From: Rhodospirillales bacterium
GTDB taxonomy: Bacteria > Pseudomonadota > Alphaproteobacteria > Rhodospirillales > UBA2165
NCBI GenBank assembly: GCA_013204125.1
Contig: JABMOP010000143.1
Location: 1 to 15,346, forward strand
Direction of reading: 5' to 3'
DNA length: 15,346 nucleotides
How positions within the stretch are numbered: the stretch's first letter is position 1; every line of letters begins with the position of its first letter. Shown here one piece after another: positions 1 to 6,321 of this stretch. Under the pieces are notes generated by a model that worked only from the letters and a program-made list of their open reading frames with translations, was not told the DNA's origin and did not search any database. A program made the translations under genes and the position numbers.

Positions 1-2274
1 GAAATAAAGCGCGTAAACCGGGAACACGGCCCCGGCGCAATTCTCGCCGGGCGTTCATCCCACCATACATGGGGCAATGTCGGCTATTACATCAGCGCCT
101 ATAACCGTTTCACCAATATCATCGGCGCGACGACGACCATGCTGAACCCCGATAGTTGGGAGGGCTGGTACTGGGGCGCGATGCACCATTACGGCCATTC
201 TATGCGCAATGGCGGCGCCGAAATTTACGGGCAGGTCGAAGATTGCCTGAAGGAATGCGAATTAATTGTTTATTGGGCCAGTGATCCCGAAGTCACCAAC
301 GGCGTCTACGGATCCTTCGAAGGCACCATCCGCCGCCAATGGGCAAAAGACCTCGGTATCCAGAGTGTTCATATTGATCCCTTTTTGAATGAAACCGCCG
401 CATTTGTGGGTGGCAGATGGTTTGCGCCCAGGCCAACGACCAGCCCGGCGCTGGCGCACGCCATTACCTATGTCTGGATGACCGAGGAACTTTACGACAA
501 AGAATATGTGGAAACCCGCACGACGGGGTTCGATAAATGGCAAGGTTATATTCTTGGGCACGATGACGGAATTCAGAAATCTCCCGAATGGGCCGAAGAG
601 GAAACGGGCGTTCCGGCGCGTGAAATCCGCGCCCTTGCCCGCGAATGGGCAAAGAAGAAGACTTACCTCGCCGCCGGTAGTATGGGAACGACCCTCGGCG
701 GCGCCTGCCGTTCGGCAACCGGCGCGCAATGGGCGCGCTCGATGATTTGCCTGATGGCCATGCAAGGCCTTGGCAAGCCGGGGATCAATTTCGGTAATCT
801 GCAATTTGGCGCCCCGATCGACTACAATTTCTTTTTTCCGGGCTACGCCGAGGGCGGTATGAGCGGCGATCTCGCCAATTCGGCATCGGCGATTAATCTC
901 TATCAGCGTATGCCGCACTTGCTCAGCATGAACCCGAATTTGCAGACTGTACCCAGGCTTAAAATGCCCGAAGCGATCCTTGAGGGCAGCGCCGAAGGCT
1001 ATCCCATCGACATTCGCTCCATCGAAGGGCAATTTATTCCGGTCAAATATCCGGCGCCTGGGCATTCGCCGGTGCGTATGATGTATAAATATGGCTCGTC
1101 CTATATCGGCACCCAGCCGAACAGCAACCGCTATATCAAAATGTATCAGTCCGACAAACTGGAATTTGTTGTAACGCAGGCCATCTGGAACGAAGGCGAA
1201 GTGCCCTTCGCCGACGTAATTTTGCCGGCCTGTACGAATTTCGAACGCTGGGACATCGGTGAATGGGCGAACCCGGGCGGGTACGGACACGACTGGATCG
1301 GACAATTGAACCATCGGGTGATCGGGCTTCAGCACCCGGCAATCGAGCCCCTTGGCGAATCCAAATCGGATTTCCGCATATTCCATGAAGTTTGTAAGCG
1401 GCTTGGCCACGGCGCCTATTTTTCCGAAGGTGTAACCGAACTGGATTGGGTAAAGCGCATGTTTGATGCGTCGGATCTACCCAAACATATCGGTTGGAAA
1501 AAATTTATGAAAAAAGGCTATTTTGTCGTGCCGCCCGAAGCCGAGAAGACGCGCCCCAAAACATCGTACCGCTGGTTCGCCGAGGGGCGCAAAAAAGACG
1601 TTCCCGAACCGCACCCCTTGCCCGGATCCTACGGCGAAGACTTCCTGGACGGATTGCAGACCCAATCGGGTAAGATCGAGTTTGAAAGCCAAAGTTTGAA
1701 ACGCTACGGCGAAGACCCGGAACGTCCACCCCTAAACAAATACATACCGTCCTGGGAAGGGCTGCAAACGACCGATCTTGTGGCAAAATACCCGTTGCAG
1801 CTTATATCGCCGCACGCGCGCTACAGCTTCCATACCAAGGGCGACGGCAAAGACAGCTCCGTCAACGATATCCCCGACCACCGTGTCTTGATTGATGGTC
1901 ATTATTACTGGATTGCCAGATTGAATGCCGGCGATGCAAAGGCGAGGGGTATCGGCGAAAATGACTTGGTAAAACTGTTCAACGACCGGGGCGCAGTCAT
2001 TTGTGCCGCCAAATTGACCGAGCGCCTTCGCCCGGGAGTCGTTCATGCGCGGCAAGCCTCCGCCGTTTATAAACCGATCGGAAAACCCGGAAATTCAGCA
2101 GATCTGGGTGGCTGCATCAATTTGTTGACACCGGGCCGCACGCAGACTCCAAAGACCCATTCAGCGGCTTATAATTCATGCCTCATCCAAATTGTAAAAT
2201 GGGATGGCGAAGATCATGTGGTGGAACCGGCATCGGATGCACGCTCCGCTGAGTCCGAAACGGTTCAAGTGTGA
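1..2274 (+). CDS. Molybdopterin oxidoreductase large subunit, transhydroxylase/resorcinol hydroxylase-like (5' partial)
   Basis: The reading frame is open from base 1, so the N-terminus lies outside the window; 757 residues are present. It resembles the DMSO-reductase superfamily, most closely (from memory) the large subunit of pyrogallol-phloroglucinol transhydroxylase and resorcinol hydroxylase, about 875 residues, so roughly 115 are probably missing. Visible family features are PDSWEGW at window residues 50-56 followed by a His pair (62-63) in the substrate-pocket region, WASDP at 92-96, FAPRP at 141-145, and a C-terminal molybdopterin-dinucleotide-binding domain over about the last 170 residues. 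I could not securely place the molybdenum ligand. Such enzymes hydroxylate phenolic rings with water-derived oxygen using a bis-MGD cofactor. The downstream small subunit overlaps or nearly touches its stop and has the matching beta-subunit architecture, which supports the subfamily call. The actual substrate cannot be read from the sequence; a related Mo enzyme with another substrate is possible. Confidence 0.8.
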   Translation, partial: EIKRVNREHGPGAILAGRSSHHTWGNVGYYISAYNRFTNIIGATTTMLNPDSWEGWYWGAMHHYGHSMRNGGAEIYGQVEDCLKECELIVYWASDPEVTNGVYGSFEGTIRRQWAKDLGIQSVHIDPFLNETAAFVGGRWFAPRPTTSPALAHAITYVWMTEELYDKEYVETRTTGFDKWQGYILGHDDGIQKSPEWAEEETGVPAREIRALAREWAKKKTYLAAGSMGTTLGGACRSATGAQWARSMICLMAMQGLGKPGINFGNLQFGAPIDYNFFFPGYAEGGMSGDLANSASAINLYQRMPHLLSMNPNLQTVPRLKMPEAILEGSAEGYPIDIRSIEGQFIPVKYPAPGHSPVRMMYKYGSSYIGTQPNSNRYIKMYQSDKLEFVVTQAIWNEGEVPFADVILPACTNFERWDIGEWANPGGYGHDWIGQLNHRVIGLQHPAIEPLGESKSDFRIFHEVCKRLGHGAYFSEGVTELDWVKRMFDASDLPKHIGWKKFMKKGYFVVPPEAEKTRPKTSYRWFAEGRKKDVPEPHPLPGSYGEDFLDGLQTQSGKIEFESQSLKRYGEDPERPPLNKYIPSWEGLQTTDLVAKYPLQLISPHARYSFHTKGDGKDSSVNDIPDHRVLIDGHYYWIARLNAGDAKARGIGENDLVKLFNDRGAVICAAKLTERLRPGVVHARQASAVYKPIGKPGNSADLGGCINLLTPGRTQTPKTHSAAYNSCLIQIVKWDGEDHVVEPASDARSAESETVQV

Positions 2275-2279
2275 ATGAA

Positions 2280-3128
2280 ATGAAAAAATGGAATCTCGTC
2301 GTCGATGTGGCCAGATGCCACAACAGCCAAAATTGCTTTTTGTCGGTGGTGGATGAATACGCCGGCAATGAATATCCCGGCTATACCGCGGAAATGCCGC
2401 TGCATGGCCATCGTTGGATCGATATCTTAAGGAACGAGCGCGGCCAAGCGCCGATGGTTGATGTCGCCTATCTGCCGACGATGTGTAACCATTGCGACGA
2501 CGCGCCCTGCATGGCCGCAGCGGAAAATGACGCGATCACAAAGCGTGCAGACGGCATCGTGATGATTGATCCCGAAAAGTCGAAGGGCCAAAAGCACTTG
2601 GTTAATGCCTGTCCCTACGGCGCCATTTGGTGGAACGAAGAACTTGAGGTTCCCCAAGCCTGGAATTTTGATGCCCATTTGTTGGATCGTGGCTGGAAAG
2701 AACCGAGATGCGTGCAGGCCTGCCCAACCGGTGCATTACGTTCCTATCTCATCGAAGACACTGATATGGCGGCAAGGGTCGAACGCGATAGTCTGGAGGT
2801 TCTGCATCCGGAACACGGCGCCCACCCACGCGTCTATTATAGAAATCTCGGTCAATTTACCAAATGCTTCATCGGCGGCAGCGTCGCCGGAGACATCGCC
2901 GGCGTCGAAGAATGCCTGTCCGGCGCGGTTGCCGTGCTGCGCAAGGGGGCAGAGAAAATTGCCGAGATTGAGACCGATGCGTTCGGTGATTTTAAATTTG
3001 ATTTTCTTGATGCTGACAGCGGCGAATACAGCGTCGAAATTATGCACGCGGATTTTAGCTCCACCACCTTGAATGTCGAACTGGCCGCTTCGGTTTATAT
3101 GGGATTGATTAAGCTCGAACCCCGCTAA
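2280..3128 (+). CDS. Iron-sulfur small subunit of the transhydroxylase-like Mo enzyme, cysteine-depleted
   Basis: This 282-residue protein is the electron-transfer partner of the preceding large subunit. Residues 1-150 form the double ferredoxin-like region, and about 195-282 form an Ig/transthyretin-like beta domain (FGDFKFDFLDADSGEYSVEI), an arrangement typical of transhydroxylase beta subunits. I chose ATG 2280 because it places the first cysteine at residue 13, as I recall for the Pelobacter protein; a GTG at 2271, overlapping the upstream TGA, is also possible. Cysteines in the cluster region are 13, 19, 69, 72, 77, 111, 144 and 148. The family normally has twelve: the positions corresponding to residues 16, 23, 128 and 131 are Ser, Val, Trp and Asp here. 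Only the cluster held by 69/72/77/111 looks complete. One site would have three Cys plus Ser, and one retains a single Cys. The gene is translationally coupled to, or immediately follows, the large-subunit gene. Confidence 0.8.
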   Translation: MKKWNLVVDVARCHNSQNCFLSVVDEYAGNEYPGYTAEMPLHGHRWIDILRNERGQAPMVDVAYLPTMCNHCDDAPCMAAAENDAITKRADGIVMIDPEKSKGQKHLVNACPYGAIWWNEELEVPQAWNFDAHLLDRGWKEPRCVQACPTGALRSYLIEDTDMAARVERDSLEVLHPEHGAHPRVYYRNLGQFTKCFIGGSVAGDIAGVEECLSGAVAVLRKGAEKIAEIETDAFGDFKFDFLDADSGEYSVEIMHADFSSTTLNVELAASVYMGLIKLEPR

Positions 3129-3159
3129 GAGATTTTCACCCGATTGAAAGTTATGCTTT

Positions 3160-3191
3160 TAATGTTGCCCGCCGCTAATGTTGCCCGCCGC
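3160..3191. repeat. 16-bp tandem duplication across the msrA stop codon
   Basis: Two perfect adjacent copies of TAATGTTGCCCGCCGC occupy 3160-3175 and 3176-3191. On the minus strand the inner copy encodes the last residues of msrA (GGQH) and its stop; the outer copy repeats the same bases, including a second potential stop triplet, just beyond the gene. The protein end is therefore unchanged by the duplication. It looks like a replication-slippage event. Confidence 0.85.
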
Positions 3192-3636
3192 GCCTTTCGA
3201 AATAACGCTGGTGATATTCTTCAGCCTGATAAAATTCAGAAGCTTCGGTTATTTCGGTGACGATTGGGTTCTTGAAAGCACCACCGCTCTGTTTTTGCGA
3301 TAGCGATTCGACCGCTGCTTGGTTTTGCTCCGGCGAATGGTAATAAACTGCCGAGCGGTACTGCGTGCCGATATCCGGGCCCTGGCGATTAAGGGTCGTC
3401 GGGTCGTGGATGTCCCAAAACACATCAAGTAGTTTTTCGTAGCTGACCTTATCAGGATCAAATTCCACCTGAACGACTTCGGTATGGCCGGTTGTCCCGG
3501 TACACACATCTTCGTAGGACGGATTGCTGGTAGCGCCGCCGGAATACCCGGAAACCGCATCGATTACGCCATCTATACGGCGAAATGCATCTTCGATGCC
3601 CCAGAAGCAGCCTGCTCCGAAAGTCGCTAATGCCAT
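3175..3636 (-). CDS. msrA: Peptide methionine-S-sulfoxide reductase MsrA
   Basis: This 153-residue cytoplasmic repair enzyme reduces the S-epimer of methionine sulfoxide in proteins and as free amino acid. The catalytic loop GCFWG is at residues 9-13, with the nucleophile Cys10, and further family signatures follow (GYSGG, VCTGTTGHTEVV, YRSAVYYHS). The start at 3636 is preferred over the longer frame to 3702 because an AGGAG lies 8 bases upstream and the protein then begins MALATFGAGCFWG, as family members do. The C-terminus ends YFERRGGQH and lacks the resolving cysteine(s) found near the end of many MsrA proteins such as that of E. coli. The only other cysteine lies in the VCTGTTGH segment, so regeneration probably differs from the three-cysteine scheme. 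It is convergent with the Mo-enzyme genes and shows no functional link to its neighbours. Confidence 0.95.
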   Translation of the reverse strand: MALATFGAGCFWGIEDAFRRIDGVIDAVSGYSGGATSNPSYEDVCTGTTGHTEVVQVEFDPDKVSYEKLLDVFWDIHDPTTLNRQGPDIGTQYRSAVYYHSPEQNQAAVESLSQKQSGGAFKNPIVTEITEASEFYQAEEYHQRYFERRGGQH

Positions 3637-3899
3637 TAGAAATTCTCCTCTGCGTTTAATAGGCCCTGAAACTGTATTTAATACATTTAATTCGAATTGC
3701 AATTTCGGGTCGGACCAGAACCGCGCTTACCATACGCCTCACAACTGAATTTCACTGCCCCTAAATAATCACATTTTTGACATATCCCTATGCATTTGCT
3801 TGTTAGCGTCGTAAATGGCACTTATTAACGTGATTCAAGGGAATATTTCTACGCGGCCCAAAGTAGCGGCGATATATTTTGTAAAAACGCTGGTTAAAT
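3637..3899. other. 263-bp divergent intergenic region between msrA and the MlaC-like gene
   Basis: The region is AT-rich and should hold the promoters of both divergent genes. A 13-base odd palindrome TGTATTTAATACA lies at 3673-3685, about 40 bases upstream of msrA, followed by a second short palindrome AATTCGAATT; either could be an operator, but no regulator is recognised. On the plus strand a perfect TTGACA (3777-3782) is present without a good -10 at 16-18 bases. No convincing small ORF or RNA gene was seen. Confidence 0.5.
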
Positions 3900-4562
3900 A
3901 TGCTCAAAAAGTTTTCTTCGACTAAACGATTTGCCGACAAAGTCCCTATCGCAATCGGCAGGACGCTTCGGTCGATCTTGGTGGTCTTTATTTTGTCCCT
4001 TTGGCAGATGTCTGCCCAAAACGCATATGCGGGTCCGGCAACCGAACTGGTTGAAAAGTTTCATAGCGTATTGATCGACGTCATGAAAAAAGCGGACAAG
4101 ATGAATGTTCAAAAACGATACGATATTTTATTGCCCCGGGTTCAAGAAACGTTCGAGCTACCTTTTATGGTTAGGATCACCTCCGGGGTAATTTGGCGCA
4201 AAGCGAGCGCGCCTGAAAAAGAAATGCTCCTAGACGCCTTTACCCGGATGAGCGTCAGCACTTATGCCTCCCGATTTGACAGGTATTCGGGTCAAAAATT
4301 CGAAACAATAAAAGAGATATCCGGCCCAAAGGGATCGATGCTGGTACAGACAAAGATCGTTAGCCCCGGTGATCCGCCGGTAAAGCTAACCTATGTGATG
4401 ATGAAATTCGACGCCAAGTGGCGCGTCATTGACGTCATATTGGCAGGTGGCATAAGCGAATTGGCGCTCCGCCATTCGGAATACCGGGCCATCTTAAAAG
4501 AATCCGGGCCTAAAGAATTGGCGCGCGTCCTCGTACTCAAATCTAATCAGTTGTTGAAATAA
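3900..4562 (+). CDS. Periplasmic lipid-binding protein, MlaC/Ttg2D family (HpnM-like)
   Basis: The 220-residue protein has a basic N-terminus, a hydrophobic stretch at about 24-38 and a likely signal-peptidase site after NAYA (residue 44), so it should be exported to the periplasm. The mature part matches the MlaC/toluene-tolerance family: an alpha/beta domain with a conserved RYDILLP-type segment, an ISGPKG..LVQTKIV beta region and KWRVIDVILAGGIS. MlaC proteins carry phospholipids between membranes, and the HpnM branch is associated with hopanoid loci. Its nearness to HpnL- and HpnN-like genes argues for the HpnM-like branch and a lipid-shuttle role. No clear Shine-Dalgarno precedes ATG 3900; an internal start would remove the signal peptide, so the long form is preferred. 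The bound lipid is unknown; from the phosphonate genes nearby I infer that it could be a phosphonolipid. Confidence 0.8.
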   Translation: MLKKFSSTKRFADKVPIAIGRTLRSILVVFILSLWQMSAQNAYAGPATELVEKFHSVLIDVMKKADKMNVQKRYDILLPRVQETFELPFMVRITSGVIWRKASAPEKEMLLDAFTRMSVSTYASRFDRYSGQKFETIKEISGPKGSMLVQTKIVSPGDPPVKLTYVMMKFDAKWRVIDVILAGGISELALRHSEYRAILKESGPKELARVLVLKSNQLLK

Positions 4563-4563
4563 C

Positions 4564-4578
4564 GCTGGGACACCCGGC
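4564..4578. terminator. Candidate bidirectional hairpin between convergent genes
   Basis: GCTGGG-ACA-CCCGGC can form a six-pair stem (one G-T pair) with a three-base loop in the 19-base gap between two converging stop codons. Neither side carries a clean T-run, so intrinsic termination is only a possibility. Confidence 0.3.
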
Positions 4579-4581
4579 CAA

Positions 4582-5589
4582 TTATGGTTTAGGCGCATCC
4601 CGGGATTGAAGCGCTTCGACGGCCTCGGTTGGTTTAAAAATATAAAAGACAATCAACCCCCATCCAATCCAGATAATTTCACGTATTCTCCTGATTAGCG
4701 CGGTGGCGAGGCCGGCGGACGGCGATCCCGTTAAGGCGGCCCCTATAAGCACGATAGCGCCCTCCTGCGCGCCGATGGCGGCAGGTATAAAGAATACGGC
4801 AGAGCGAACCATCTGCGCCACGGCTTCAATAATCCAGGCATCCCAGAAGCTGACAGGATGGCCAATAAAATAAAGGGTGACGTATATTTCTCCTACCCCA
4901 AGCAGCCAATTGGCGAAAGTCAGAGCTAAGGCCCCAAAATAGCGGTTTCGCTGCTTTGTATAGAAATGAACCAGCCGCCCATCGACGTCTTCGAGGTGGC
5001 TCAGATATTTGCTAAGACGCCTAAAACTCTGCCGCTGGCTCAAAATAGAAACGAATAAGGACATCAATTTAAATCGCTGGATAACAAAGAATGCCAGCAC
5101 GCCTGTAGAAAATACAGCAAGCCCGATCAAAGCCGCGTTCGAATAGCTTTCAAGTTTCTCCGACCAAGTCATGAGCGCGAAACCAGCAGCCAAAAATATA
5201 ACCAGTGAAACGACGATCAAGGTTTTGGAAAGCACCAGCGAAGTAATGCCTTCGCGGTAATCAATGCCGTAGCAGCGTTTCAGTAAAACCGCTTTAACCG
5301 GTTCTCCGCCGACGCTGCCGGCGGGGAGTACGCTGTTGAACGCCTCGCCGACAAGCCGGACCTGATAAAATCGATAGAGCCAGGCCAACGTCAACGGCAC
5401 CGATGGGACCGTCAATTGCCATGCCAGGGCATCGATCAGAAAAGCAGCGAAATAAAGCGCCAGAACCAGGACAAAGCCCCAGCCGATATTGCCGGCAAGG
5501 TCGATTGCCGACCGGAAATCGGTTTTGGCCACTACCAAGGCAAATAAAGCCAGACCGCACACCAATAGTAGAATTTTAATATTTCGCAT
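4582..5589 (-). CDS. Integral membrane protein, HpnL-like / lysylphosphatidylglycerol synthase TM-region family (flippase-like)
   Basis: The 335-residue polytopic membrane protein has hydrophobic segments beginning at about residues 4, 36, 117 and 150, with more across the C-terminal half. The signature segment GEAFNSVLPAGSVGGEPVKA (81-100), followed by REGITSLVLSK, is characteristic of the UPF0104/LPG-synthase transmembrane family, which includes HpnL of hopanoid loci. There is no soluble aminoacyl-transfer domain, so it is not a lysyl-PG synthase; a lipid-flipping or lipid-handling role in the inner membrane is inferred. AAAGG lies five bases upstream of ATG 5589. It is the last gene of the minus-strand run, 30 bases after the CDP-alcohol phosphatidyltransferase and downstream of the RND exporter, implying cotranscription and a shared lipid substrate. 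The exact family branch cannot be fixed without a profile search. Confidence 0.8.
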   Translation of the reverse strand: MRNIKILLLVCGLALFALVVAKTDFRSAIDLAGNIGWGFVLVLALYFAAFLIDALAWQLTVPSVPLTLAWLYRFYQVRLVGEAFNSVLPAGSVGGEPVKAVLLKRCYGIDYREGITSLVLSKTLIVVSLVIFLAAGFALMTWSEKLESYSNAALIGLAVFSTGVLAFFVIQRFKLMSLFVSILSQRQSFRRLSKYLSHLEDVDGRLVHFYTKQRNRYFGALALTFANWLLGVGEIYVTLYFIGHPVSFWDAWIIEAVAQMVRSAVFFIPAAIGAQEGAIVLIGAALTGSPSAGLATALIRRIREIIWIGWGLIVFYIFKPTEAVEALQSRDAPKP

Positions 5590-5619
5590 GATCGCCTTTG
5601 CCCGATAGTTTAAATGGCG

Positions 5620-6321
5620 TCAAACATGGTGATCCTCACCGCGAACGGCAAAAAACATTATCCAATATGCCTGAGCGCCGATGGCAGCCAATGGCAAAAG
5701 ATATTGCAGTCCGTCTAAGAGCGCCACCGCCAACAGGATAAAACAAAAATCTGCGCGGCTAAATTCACGAAGCGCCACCGACAGAGTATTGATCACCTTA
5801 GGCTTGCCGTCCGGCATGGGCTCTGCTTCTGGATCTACCGAAGGAGAAGGGTCTGTTTCCCTTCGGTGCTGCCAACCCATATACAACGAGAATGCATAGT
5901 TGATGGTGCCGCCGAGCGCAGCAGCCCAACCAAACCAAATCCAAATGGATTGATGGGTACCCGCATAAATACCGTGTCCCATGGCCGCAAATAACAATGA
6001 GCTAACAAGCCAATCGGCAAAAGTATCTAATTTTTCCCCAAATGGGCTGCCCAACTGTTTGGCGCGCGCTACTTCTCCGTCACAATTATCAAAGATGTAA
6101 TTTAATATAAGGAATACACCGGCTAGAACATTCAGCTCGTAGCGGCCGGGCAATAGACAAATAGCCGCCGCCAAGCCGATAGGAATGGAAATAGAAGTTA
6201 CTTGGTTTGGTGTTAGCTTTGTTCTGAGCAGTAAAAAGGTAACCGGGTATGAAAAATGCCTTATCAGCGGAAATATAGTCTTCGGCTTCCGTTGCCGGTG
6301 GATATCTGCGATCGAATTCAT
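5620..6321 (-). CDS. CDP-alcohol phosphatidyltransferase (copy 1, complete motif)
   Basis: This 233-residue membrane enzyme transfers a phospho- or phosphono-alcohol group from a CDP/CMP-activated donor to an acceptor alcohol. The complete class-I motif DG-x2-AR-x8-G-x3-D-x3-D is present: Asp81, Gly82, Ala85, Arg86, Gly95, Asp99 and Asp103. A TPNQVTSISIP segment precedes the first membrane helix, as is usual. Several hydrophobic helices follow, with a charged loop containing a proline- and acid-rich insertion (DPSPSVDPEAEPMPDG). I chose ATG 6321 because it forms an ATGA overlap with the stop of the upstream RND gene, indicating translational coupling; ATG 6345 would add eight residues inside that gene. 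Together with its operon partners it suggests that the product lipid is exported by the RND/HpnL proteins. Headgroup specificity is not readable; AEP or its hydroxylated form is inferred from the locus. Confidence 0.85.
   Translation of the reverse strand: MNSIADIHRQRKPKTIFPLIRHFSYPVTFLLLRTKLTPNQVTSISIPIGLAAAICLLPGRYELNVLAGVFLILNYIFDNCDGEVARAKQLGSPFGEKLDTFADWLVSSLLFAAMGHGIYAGTHQSIWIWFGWAAALGGTINYAFSLYMGWQHRRETDPSPSVDPEAEPMPDGKPKVINTLSVALREFSRADFCFILLAVALLDGLQYLLPLAAIGAQAYWIMFFAVRGEDHHV

Noticed and set aside
262..1410. Long open frame on the minus strand inside the molybdoenzyme gene
   Set aside because: It lies wholly antisense to a gene with clear family motifs, shows no recognisable domain, and is rich in Arg, Gly and Pro as expected of a shadow frame.
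3129..3159. Possible terminator between the Fe-S subunit gene and msrA
   Set aside because: Only a short A/T-rich stem (TTTCA/TGAAA) is available with no proper T-run; too weak to call.
3777..3805. Perfect TTGACA as a promoter for the MlaC-like gene
   Set aside because: No acceptable -10 hexamer occurs at 16-18 bases downstream, so I did not call it as a promoter.
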